Source: Ghiorsea sp.
GTDB lineage: Bacteria; Pseudomonadota; Zetaproteobacteria; Mariprofundales; Mariprofundaceae
Length of the DNA: 5,297 nt
Assembly (NCBI GenBank): GCA_030950765.1
Contig: JAUZQX010000099.1
Coordinates: 1 to 5,297 of the forward strand
Reading direction: 5' to 3'
Numbering within the stretch: position 1 is the first letter of the stretch; each line of letters opens with the position of its first letter. Shown piece by piece: positions 1-5,297 of this stretch. Under the pieces are notes generated by a model. That model saw only the letters and a program-made list of their open reading frames with translations. It searched no databases and was not told the origin of the DNA. Made by a program: the position numbers and the translations under genes.

Positions 1-382
1 CTTCAGCATTGACGATATTGCCGTTATGGCACATAGCAATACCACCATGCGCATATTGATACATAAATGGCTGGCAGTTTCTTAAGCCCAAATCACCTGC
101 CGTAGAATAACGGACATGGCCAATGGCATTGCGTCCTTCTAATTTAACAATATCTTCTTTTTGATAGACATCAGAGACTAAACCCATGCCACGATGATTG
201 TTAAAGTTGGTGCCATCGGTGGATACAATACCTGTGGACTCTTGACCACGGTGTTGCAGGGCATAAAGCCCAAGGTAAGTTAAGTTGGCGGCTTCGACAT
301 GGTCTAAAACACCAAATACACCGCATTCATCACGGAAATGGTCATCATCAAAGCTGGTCTCGGTTAAGCTACTGTGGCTCAT
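1..382 (-). CDS. purF: Amidophosphoribosyltransferase PurF, N-terminal part (runs off the window)
   Basis: PurF makes 5-phosphoribosylamine from PRPP and glutamine, the committed first step of purine synthesis in the cytoplasm. The 127 residues visible are the start of the N-terminal nucleophile glutaminase domain. Residues 1-19 form a propeptide, and Cys20 in DECGVFG is the expected catalytic cysteine, exposed after self-cleavage. Further family motifs are ALQHRGQES (41-49), GLVSDV (67-72), GHVRYSTAG (88-96) and CHNGNI (118-123). The propeptide and RYSTAG place it with the Bacillus subtilis type of PurF, which carries a [4Fe-4S] cluster; the cluster cysteines and the PRPP-binding domain lie outside the window. 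The ATG overlaps the cvpA stop codon in ATGA, and an AAGGA sits 9 bases upstream. The cvpA-purF pairing is a well-known arrangement. The gene is cut by the window edge and nothing suggests it is broken. Confidence 0.97.
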   Translation of the reverse strand, partial: MSHSSLTETSFDDDHFRDECGVFGVLDHVEAANLTYLGLYALQHRGQESTGIVSTDGTNFNNHRGMGLVSDVYQKEDIVKLEGRNAIGHVRYSTAGDLGLRNCQPFMYQYAHGGIAMCHNGNIVNAE

Positions 383-1005
383 GGTTTGGTATCCTTAATG
401 GTATCTAATAAAAGTGATTTCATGGCTTCTTGGTCTTGGTCAGAAATATGGTCTTTGGCTGTTTCCACGACATTTTGTACCACTTGTGTTGCTGATGGAA
501 GTTGCGGTTTGCTTGCGCCTGCCTGGGTTGATAGGGGGTAGTCTTTGGGAATAGTTTTACCAATTAAGTCGCTAAGCTGTAGAGCATATGGGGTAAGTAG
601 GCTTTTCTGCATCCATGTTTGATCGGGTTTGGCATAAGATGTATAGGCGAGGAATGCTACACCAATAAGCAACACGCCACGGGCAGCACCAAAAAACACG
701 CCTAAAGTTCGGTCTGTTGCCGTTAAGTCTGCCATGTGTACCAGTTTGCGAATTAACGCGCCTATCAAGCCAACAATCACCATGATTAAGACAAAAACAA
801 ATACAAAGCCAGCAACATTGGCAATAGCATTGTTTTCAATCCAGCCGTTTAAAAGAGAGCCTGCATCACCAGACATACGTCCCGCAACAAAAAAGGCTAA
901 AACCAAGCCAATAAGCGAAATAATTTCGCGCACAAAACCACGCCAAATCGACAGCACCATGGATAAACCCACCATAGTTATGAGGATGTAATCAAAATAA
1001 TTCAC
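379..1005 (-). CDS. cvpA: CvpA family inner-membrane protein
   Basis: CvpA is a conserved inner-membrane protein, named for its need in colicin V production and often encoded just before purF; its molecular function is not settled. The 208-residue product has four likely membrane segments at about 5-22, 28-43, 61-86 and 105-123. Family-typical stretches are RGFVRE (22-27) and TDRTLGVFFGAARG (97-110). The N-terminus lines up with E. coli CvpA (MNYFDYILI against MVWIDYAII), which supports the GTG start at 1005 over the ATG at codon 11; GAGG stands 5 bases upstream. The protein is longer than E. coli CvpA (162 residues) because of a soluble C-terminal tail of about 85 residues, rich in Gln, Ser and Lys. 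The gene follows radA by 44 bases and its TGA overlaps the purF ATG. Confidence 0.93.
   Translation of the reverse strand: MNYFDYILITMVGLSMVLSIWRGFVREIISLIGLVLAFFVAGRMSGDAGSLLNGWIENNAIANVAGFVFVFVLIMVIVGLIGALIRKLVHMADLTATDRTLGVFFGAARGVLLIGVAFLAYTSYAKPDQTWMQKSLLTPYALQLSDLIGKTIPKDYPLSTQAGASKPQLPSATQVVQNVVETAKDHISDQDQEAMKSLLLDTIKDTKP
392..396 (-). promoter_or_regulatory. Ribosome binding site of purF, inside cvpA
   Basis: AAGGA on the minus strand lies 9 bases before the purF ATG, within the last codons of cvpA. With the ATGA overlap it supports both independent initiation and coupling to cvpA translation, and it fixes the purF start at 382. Confidence 0.75.
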
Positions 1006-1010
1006 ATCAG

Positions 1011-1014
1011 CCTC
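1011..1014 (-). promoter_or_regulatory. Ribosome binding site of cvpA, deciding a GTG start
   Basis: GAGG lies 5 bases before GTG at 1005. An ATG two bases upstream (1007-1005) is in another frame and is followed at once by TGA, so it cannot be the gene start. The spacing and the homology of the N-terminus favour GTG. Confidence 0.65.
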
Positions 1015-1049
1015 GTTATTATTGAAGGTCTAAACGCCTGAATTCATGA

Positions 1050-2447
1050 CTAAAATGCAAGTTGCACGGCATGGCTCAAATGTTTGGCTGGCATACTCTG
1101 CCAAGCACGATCTTCTTTGGATGGGCGCAGGATAGCAGCGATATTACTTTCCTGCACCCTTGTATGATTGCCGTGGGGTAAAAGCAGTCGTGAAAAGCCT
1201 AAGTTGGCAGCTTCTTTAGCTCTGATTTCAGGCGCACCCACGGCTCGAATTTCGCCCGTCAAACCAATCTCGCCAAATACCACCAAATCAGAAGGCAAAG
1301 CTTTCTCTTGGAATGCGGAAAGGATTGCCAAGACCACGCCAAGGTCAGATGCAGGCTCAGAAAGTTTTACACCCCCCACTACATTCACATAAATATCTTG
1401 TGTGCCCAGCGGGATGCCTACCCGTCGTTCTAACACGGCTGTTAACATCGCCACACGATTAGCATCCACACCCACAGTTGAACGTTTGGGCGTTGCATAC
1501 ACGGTGGGTGCAACCAAAGCTTGGATTTCTACCAAGATTGGGCGCGTACCTTCCATACATGCCACCACCACAGAGCCTGGCACATCGACCGCGCGTTCGG
1601 CGAGGAATAAACGCGATGCATCACGGATGCCTGTTAATCCCTTGTCGCTCATTTCAAACACGCCAATCTCACCTGCAGGGCCAAAACGATTTTTGACAGC
1701 CCGAATCACCCTATGGTTGTGTCCCCTATCGCCTTCAAAGTAAAGCACCGCATCCACCATATGTTCAAGCACACGCGGGCCAGCAATACTACCATCTTTG
1801 GTGACATGGCCGACCAAAATTAAAGCGTGTCCAAGTTGTTTGGCGCTGGCAATCAAAGCTGCCGCACAATCGCGCACTTGGGATACCGTACCTGGTGCAG
1901 AACTTAATTGATTGGTTACAGTGGTTTGAATGGAATCAACAACCACGGTATGTGGTTTGTACTTGGCAATGGTGGAAAGCATGGCTTCAAGTTCGCAGGA
2001 TGTGGTGAGCTGCAAATCTTCATGTAAGGCACCAATGCGCTCGCCCCTTAAATGCACTTGGCGAGCAGACTCTTCGCCTGTAATATACAAAACTGTGCCA
2101 TGATGTTCTGCCAACTTCGCACTGGCTTGGAGTAATAATGTGGATTTACCAATGCCAGGGTTACCACCAATCAACACCGCTGAACCACGCACCAACCCCC
2201 CGCCAAGTACTCTATCCAACTCTTCAATATGCGTGCTACGGCGAGGCGCATCTTTGCTGTTGATTTTAGTAATGGGTTCGGGATTTAAAGCGTTGCTGAT
2301 AGATGTTTGTTTTTGGTTGCGAAATCCTGTGACTTCAACGGATTGTTCAGAAATACAGTTCCACTCATGACAATCAGGGCATTGCCCCTGCCATTTGCGT
2401 TGCTCTGAGCCGCAAGATCCACAAATATATAAAGGTTTGGCTGCCAT
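1050..2447 (-). CDS. radA: DNA repair protein RadA (branch-migration helicase)
   Basis: RadA (Sms) is a RecA-like ATPase that helps RecA process recombination intermediates by driving branch migration. The 465-residue protein is full length (about 460 in E. coli) and has the complete set of parts. A four-cysteine zinc motif is formed by Cys9, Cys12, Cys23 and Cys26, with KWQGQCPDC at 18-26. The RecA-like core carries Walker A GGNPGIGKST (94-103) and Walker B VVVDS (168-172). The RadA-specific KNRFG motif is at 252-256. A Lon-protease-like C-terminal domain covers about 270-465. The ATG at 2447 begins MAAKPLYICG, as in homologues, and has GGGGAG 8 bases upstream. It follows nagZ by 15 bases and precedes cvpA by 44, so it is probably cotranscribed with both. 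No key residue is missing. Confidence 0.98.
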   Translation of the reverse strand: MAAKPLYICGSCGSEQRKWQGQCPDCHEWNCISEQSVEVTGFRNQKQTSISNALNPEPITKINSKDAPRRSTHIEELDRVLGGGLVRGSAVLIGGNPGIGKSTLLLQASAKLAEHHGTVLYITGEESARQVHLRGERIGALHEDLQLTTSCELEAMLSTIAKYKPHTVVVDSIQTTVTNQLSSAPGTVSQVRDCAAALIASAKQLGHALILVGHVTKDGSIAGPRVLEHMVDAVLYFEGDRGHNHRVIRAVKNRFGPAGEIGVFEMSDKGLTGIRDASRLFLAERAVDVPGSVVVACMEGTRPILVEIQALVAPTVYATPKRSTVGVDANRVAMLTAVLERRVGIPLGTQDIYVNVVGGVKLSEPASDLGVVLAILSAFQEKALPSDLVVFGEIGLTGEIRAVGAPEIRAKEAANLGFSRLLLPHGNHTRVQESNIAAILRPSKEDRAWQSMPAKHLSHAVQLAF

Positions 2448-2455
2448 GTTAGTTG

Positions 2456-2461
2456 CTCCCC
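2456..2461 (-). promoter_or_regulatory. Ribosome binding site of radA
   Basis: GGGGAG on the minus strand sits 8 bases before the radA ATG, within the 15-base gap after the nagZ stop. It is the strongest Shine-Dalgarno match in the window. Confidence 0.8.
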
Positions 2462-2462
2462 A

Positions 2463-3362
2463 TCATTTAGAGAATGCCGTTATAAATTCTGCAACACCTT
2501 CAGGTTCACACACAAGTAATACCGTGCATCCTGCATCCATCGCTTTTTCAGCCGCTTGAGGAATCGGCATACCACAACCTTTCATGCACAAATCATCGCT
2601 CCAAATGTCACCTTTAAATGCCATATCTTTTTGCAATACATCTTGCAGCCAATACTTAGAAAATGTTGCCACTTCTTTGTTGATATTGGGATACGCCACA
2701 TGCGCTGTCATGATATGTTTCAAACCCTTTTGAAACAGTTGTGGAAAGGCATCAGCTTCTTTTAAAATGGTATTTAAATCTGCATCTACTTCAGGCATAG
2801 CAAGATGAGAGTCAGCATCTGCTCTGCCATGGCCGGGGAAATGTTTACCAATGGCTTCAATGCCTGCATCGTGTAAACCAAACATACATGCCGTGGCTAA
2901 AGTCGAGATAGTATCTGCACCTTTGGCATAAGCGCGATTGCCAATGATGGGGTCGCCTTGGGCATAAAAAATATCCAACACAGGAGCGCAATTATGGGTA
3001 AAACCCAAGCCTTTTAAGGCTGTTCCAGCTTCATAACTATCTTGAAACACTTGTTTGATGGCTTCATCAGGGTCGGTTTTGTACAACACGCCAAAATCAG
3101 CGGTTTGGGTGCGCGTATTAAATGGTGACCACGGCATACGGTGCACACGACCACCCTCTTCATCAATGGTAGCCCAAATGTCTTTGCCTGCATGTTTGCG
3201 CACATCAGCCAACAAAGCCTTGGTTTGTTCAGGTTTTTTTACATTTCGCGCAAACAAAATCACACCTTTGGGCGTGTGCTTTTGCAGCCAAGTCTTTTCT
3301 TGGTCGGTTAAGCTTAAACCTTCTAAACCAATCACGGCATGTTGAATCATTTGGGATGACAT
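2463..3362 (-). CDS. nagZ: Beta-N-acetylhexosaminidase NagZ (glycoside hydrolase family 3)
   Basis: NagZ removes N-acetylglucosamine from anhydromuropeptides in the cytoplasm during peptidoglycan recycling; in several Gram-negatives its products feed AmpR-controlled beta-lactamase induction. The 299-residue protein keeps the family's active-site parts: DEEGGRV (67-73), APVLD (126-130), GNRAY (141-145), KHFPGHG (173-179), the catalytic Asp-His pair in ADSH (Asp184, His186), TAHV (219-222) and SDDL with the nucleophile Asp256 by alignment with E. coli Asp248. It ends about 40 residues earlier than E. coli NagZ (341), just after the strand ILLVC-like segment at 281-285, so the C-terminal helices are short or absent. 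No signal peptide is seen, as expected. The start is uncertain: neither ATG at 3362 nor the one at codon 5 (3350) has a Shine-Dalgarno sequence. It lies 37 bases after the ankyrin gene and 15 before radA. Confidence 0.95.
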   Translation of the reverse strand: MSSQMIQHAVIGLEGLSLTDQEKTWLQKHTPKGVILFARNVKKPEQTKALLADVRKHAGKDIWATIDEEGGRVHRMPWSPFNTRTQTADFGVLYKTDPDEAIKQVFQDSYEAGTALKGLGFTHNCAPVLDIFYAQGDPIIGNRAYAKGADTISTLATACMFGLHDAGIEAIGKHFPGHGRADADSHLAMPEVDADLNTILKEADAFPQLFQKGLKHIMTAHVAYPNINKEVATFSKYWLQDVLQKDMAFKGDIWSDDLCMKGCGMPIPQAAEKAMDAGCTVLLVCEPEGVAEFITAFSK

Positions 3363-3372
3363 GGGGCGAGTT

Positions 3373-3396
3373 TAGCCATGTTTTGGCAGGTGGCTA
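3373..3396. other. Small hairpin between the ankyrin gene and nagZ
   Basis: TAGCCA and TGGCTA form a 6-base-pair inverted repeat with a 12-base loop in the 37-base gap before nagZ. No T-run follows on either strand, so it is not a good intrinsic terminator. It could affect nagZ translation, or be chance. Confidence 0.25.
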
Positions 3397-3399
3397 GGC

Positions 3400-4317
3400 T
3401 TAATGCGGAAAGGTTTGAAGAAGCTGGACTATAGTATGATGTCCCTTGCGCTGTGCTATATCAAAAGCAGTCTGCCCTTCATCATTTAGGGACAAAGTGT
3501 ATGTACCCTTGTTCAACAATAAACGTACAATTTCAGCATGTCCTTGCTCTGTAGCGTAGATTAAAGGGGTACCAAGGTCAACATAAGCCCCATGCTCAAG
3601 CAACAGCTTGACGATGTCGATATGCCCACGCAAACAGGCGGCTTCAAGTGGTGTGGATTGATTGATGGGGTTGATGTCAGCACCTGCCTGTATCAGAGCT
3701 TTAACAATATCGATATGCCCATTGGTAGCAGCAACCGCGATGGGCTTAAACTTGTCATATGCACCTGACCAGTTGGGGTTTACCCCCTGTTGGAGCAGAG
3801 CTGTGACTTGTGCAAGGTCACCACTGTGCGCAGCATGGAGTAAAGCCTCTTCTTTAGATGTTTTCTGCCAAACATATTGCCATTTATAAAATGTTTGGGT
3901 GGTGATGTGTTGAGATTCATTATCACTAACATCAAAGTGAATATAAGTGTCATCCAAACGGTGGGTAACGCGGTATGTTCTTCCAGCTTGTGCCGCAAAG
4001 CGGACAAAACCTTGAGCACTATTATCCCTATCTCGGTATACAATCGTAAGCATGGTATCACCAACAGGGATACGAAACTCACCAAAAGCATGAAGCTTCC
4101 AATTTTCTTTTTTTCCATCCACTGGGAAGCCGTTAATGGTTAAGGGTGTGATAGCGGCAACCGTAACACCGAATAAATTGAAGCTGCTTATGTCTTGTTG
4201 TTCCATATGCAAAGTAGCGTGAGGTTTGTCGAAAGGCGTATCTGTAAAATAGGTGCGGTCAGTGCTGGCACAAGCATTGAGCAGCAGGACTAGGGAGAGT
4301 AGTAGGTATTTTATCAT
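3400..4317 (-). CDS. Ankyrin-repeat lipoprotein with an N-terminal beta-rich domain
   Basis: The 305-residue product begins with a short signal peptide and lipobox LNAC, so Cys16 should be lipidated; Ala at +2 predicts sorting to the outer membrane, facing the periplasm. Residues about 30-135 look beta-rich (strand-like stretches around 33-40, 57-65, 87-95 and 115-130, with AQAGRTYRV at 109-117), resembling the small lipoprotein domains of the DUF2846 or PEGA kind; that assignment is tentative. Residues about 155-305 form five ankyrin-like units, at roughly 155-183, 190-217, 220-247, 249-276 and 280-305, with the classic GHIDIVK motif in two of them (200-206 and 231-237). Ankyrin repeats bind proteins, but no partner can be named. 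Its ATG overlaps the stop of the upstream lipoprotein gene in ATGA and lacks a Shine-Dalgarno sequence, suggesting coupled translation. I know no gene name for it. Confidence 0.88.
   Translation of the reverse strand: MIKYLLLSLVLLLNACASTDRTYFTDTPFDKPHATLHMEQQDISSFNLFGVTVAAITPLTINGFPVDGKKENWKLHAFGEFRIPVGDTMLTIVYRDRDNSAQGFVRFAAQAGRTYRVTHRLDDTYIHFDVSDNESQHITTQTFYKWQYVWQKTSKEEALLHAAHSGDLAQVTALLQQGVNPNWSGAYDKFKPIAVAATNGHIDIVKALIQAGADINPINQSTPLEAACLRGHIDIVKLLLEHGAYVDLGTPLIYATEQGHAEIVRLLLNKGTYTLSLNDEGQTAFDIAQRKGHHTIVQLLQTFPH
3403..3855 (-). repeat. Ankyrin repeat array (protein-level tandem repeat)
   Basis: About five units of roughly 28-33 codons cover the C-terminal half of the ankyrin lipoprotein. 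Units 2 and 3 also match at the DNA level: a 12-base identity (tcgatatgccca on the plus strand) recurs at 3617-3628 and 3710-3721, exactly 93 bases or 31 codons apart. The last unit is less regular, as is common for a capping repeat. Confidence 0.85.
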
Positions 4318-4874
4318 GGGGAGTGAGTGACAGCGGGGTAACGGTAATATTTATAATGCTTCTCTTGGTAAGGTATTACCACAAATGCGATACCCGTTTC
4401 TTTATCAAAATCGTTGACTAACAGTGCGCCATCTTCTGCCTTGGTAAAGGCAGTGATGCTGGTGTGTTTGGCAATGGCTAAAGGGTTGCTGGGCATATAG
4501 CTGAATTCTTTTTGAATATATTGGGCTTGGCAGGTGAAATCTTTGCCTTGAAGCCATGTGATTTGATAGGCTGCTTTTCCTTTGCTGTTGAAGGTAATGC
4601 TTAGTTTTCCTTCATGTATATAGAAAAGCGTGACGCTACTGATCCAGGAATGCTTTAAAAACGCAGAGCTGGCTATGGAGTATTCAAAGAGCTGACTTAA
4701 ATAATACTTGTGTGTTTCAGAGCTTTCCCCTGCATTGTGATAAGTACCACTTAGGTTAATACAACCTTGCTGTGGTGGAGATACTGGTTTTGCCCAAGTC
4801 GCAGGCACTTCAGGTTTCTTTGTAGAAACACAACTCGAAAGAAGAAAAATCAAAACCAAACTAAAATAACGCAT
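4314..4874 (-). CDS. Small lipoprotein of unknown function
   Basis: The 186-residue product starts with MRYFSLVLIFLLSSC, a signal peptide whose lipobox LSSC puts the lipidated cysteine at 15; Val at +2 suggests the outer membrane. After a Pro-rich linker (about 22-36) comes CINLSGTYHNAGES (38-51), a pattern seen at the start of the mature domain in many uncharacterised proteobacterial lipoproteins. The rest looks like alternating beta strands. Cys38 and Cys115 could form a disulfide; the C-terminus is Tyr-rich (KYYRYP, 176-181). I chose the ATG at 4874 over an upstream in-frame TTG at 4907, because it has GGAG 6 bases before it and gives a proper signal peptide. The stop overlaps the start of the ankyrin lipoprotein, so the two are likely made together and may act together in the envelope. 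No function can be assigned. Confidence 0.82.
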   Translation of the reverse strand: MRYFSLVLIFLLSSCVSTKKPEVPATWAKPVSPPQQGCINLSGTYHNAGESSETHKYYLSQLFEYSIASSAFLKHSWISSVTLFYIHEGKLSITFNSKGKAAYQITWLQGKDFTCQAQYIQKEFSYMPSNPLAIAKHTSITAFTKAEDGALLVNDFDKETGIAFVVIPYQEKHYKYYRYPAVTHSP

Positions 4875-4880
4875 AACACA

Positions 4881-4884
4881 CTCC
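4881..4884 (-). promoter_or_regulatory. Ribosome binding site of the small lipoprotein gene
   Basis: GGAG stands 6 bases before ATG at 4874. It decides the start against the longer TTG reading at 4907, which has no such site and would put a short Cys-containing extension before the signal peptide. Confidence 0.7.
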
Positions 4885-4916
4885 AAACATGAGTTTAGCA
4901 GAAGCAATGATGTTTG
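4884..4916. repeat. Inverted repeat in the leader of the small lipoprotein gene
   Basis: CAAACAT (4884-4890) and ATGTTTG (4910-4916) are perfect 7-base inverted repeats with a 19-base loop, extendable by three pairs (4878-4880 with 4917-4919) across a 3-base bulge. The minus-strand hairpin would overlap the ribosome binding site at 4881-4884. It is AT-rich and has no T-run, so it is not a clear terminator for rluA. It may be an RNA element, an operator, or chance. Confidence 0.35.
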
Positions 4917-4925
4917 TGTAGCTTG

Positions 4926-5297
4926 TTAAAACCTAGGTAGGCAAGTAATATTTATAGACTGATGTGTAATCGGGTGGATAAATGATAGTTCTGCGGCGTG
5001 CAGCAATAGTCTATCCGCTTTGTTAAATGCTTTATTTGAGGCATAAAACTCATCGCCTAAAATGGGATGACCGATAGACATCATATGTACTCTTAATTGA
5101 TGAGAGCGACCTGTGATAGGGGTGAGTTGGACGCGTGTTGTATTTGACTGTTCATCACAGTCGATCACTTTATAATGTGTACATGAAGGTTTACCTTCTG
5201 CATCAATTTTTTGTTTGGGGCGGTTGGACCAATCAACCATCAGCGGCGCATTGATTTCGCCTTTGTCTTGTTCCACCAATCCATCGACCACTGCAAT
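4926..5297 (-). CDS. rluA: RluA-type pseudouridine synthase, C-terminal part (5' end outside the window)
   Basis: The frame is open to the window edge, giving 123 residues. RluA-family enzymes isomerise uridine in RNA; E. coli RluA modifies 23S rRNA U746 and U32 of some tRNAs. The visible part matches RluA rather than RluC or RluD: DWSNRPKQK (22-30 of the visible part; E. coli has DWPNRPKQK), the uridine-binding strand TGRSHQLRVHM (62-72), GHPILGDEFYA (76-86) and RLLLHA (96-101). The catalytic aspartate motif (GRLD) lies upstream, beyond the window, so activity cannot be judged here. The protein ends at the usual family end. It precedes the small lipoprotein gene by 51 bases with no convincing terminator between them. 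Substrate choice is inferred from similarity only. Confidence 0.92.
   Translation of the reverse strand: MAVVDGLVEQDKGEINAPLMVDWSNRPKQKIDAEGKPSCTHYKVIDCDEQSNTTRVQLTPITGRSHQLRVHMMSIGHPILGDEFYASNKAFNKADRLLLHAAELSFIHPITHQSINITCLPRF

Noticed and set aside
734..991. Plus-strand open frame of 85 codons opposite cvpA
   Set aside because: It is antisense to a well-supported gene; its Lys-, Thr- and Pro-rich composition mirrors the codons of the membrane segments, and no domain is seen.
1039..1046. Palindrome TGAATTCA between radA and cvpA as an operator
   Set aside because: An isolated 8-base palindrome is expected by chance in a window of this size, and there is no second copy or promoter match beside it.
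1402..1743. Plus-strand open frame of 113 codons opposite radA
   Set aside because: It lies wholly within the Lon-like domain and core of radA on the other strand; its composition is low-complexity Thr, Arg and Ser, as expected from a shadow frame.
3363..3399. Intrinsic terminator between the ankyrin gene and nagZ
   Set aside because: The inverted repeat here has only six pairs, a 12-base loop and no T-run on either strand.
3780..4118. Same-strand, out-of-frame open frame of 112 codons inside the ankyrin gene, with a hydrophobic start
   Set aside because: The ankyrin frame has clear repeats and a lipobox through this region. The hydrophobic stretch arises from the shifted reading of beta-strand codons, and there is no ribosome binding site of note.
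4875..4907. Eleven-residue upstream extension of the small lipoprotein from a TTG codon
   Set aside because: The extension disrupts the signal peptide layout and has no ribosome binding site; ATG at 4874 has GGAG at good spacing.
1..5297. CRISPR array, tRNA or rRNA gene, insertion sequence, toxin-antitoxin or defence system
   Set aside because: No direct repeats with spacers, tRNA-like folds, terminal inverted repeats, transposase motifs or defence-type domains were seen; the window is nearly filled by the seven genes described.

Overview
The window is an accessory-free stretch of a proteobacterial-type chromosome with all seven genes on the minus strand. Read in transcription order (right to left) they are: the C-terminal part of an RluA pseudouridine synthase, a small unrecognised lipoprotein, an ankyrin-repeat lipoprotein, NagZ (peptidoglycan-recycling beta-N-acetylglucosaminidase), RadA (DNA recombination and repair), CvpA, and the N-terminal part of PurF (first step of purine synthesis). 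Genes are separated by at most about 50 bases and two junctions overlap in ATGA, so the block looks like one transcription unit. I saw no convincing internal terminator or promoter. There are no RNA genes, mobile elements, CRISPR arrays or plus-strand genes that I can support.

Organism: two lipobox signal peptides, NagZ and RluA point to a Gram-negative bacterium. Base composition looks intermediate (mid-40s percent G+C by eye, not counted). PurF is of the Bacillus type, with a propeptide in front of the catalytic cysteine and a RYSTAG motif, not the E. coli type that starts Met-Cys. NagZ also mixes features that I associate with alpha- and gammaproteobacterial enzymes. This argues against an ordinary enteric-like gammaproteobacterium. 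A deeper-branching proteobacterial lineage (for example Zetaproteobacteria) is possible, but that is an inference I cannot test here.

Layout: 1-382 purF start; 379-1005 cvpA; 1050-2447 radA; 2463-3362 nagZ; 3400-4317 ankyrin lipoprotein; 4314-4874 small lipoprotein; 4926-5297 rluA end. The housekeeping genes look intact over the parts visible, with their key motifs in place. The less ordinary part is the pair of translationally overlapping lipoprotein genes between rluA and nagZ. The second joins an N-terminal beta-rich domain to about five ankyrin repeats, a combination I do not recognise as a named system. The start regions of nagZ and of the ankyrin gene lack a Shine-Dalgarno sequence, which suggests translation coupled to the gene upstream. 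I found nothing that justifies claiming a new defence or mobile system.
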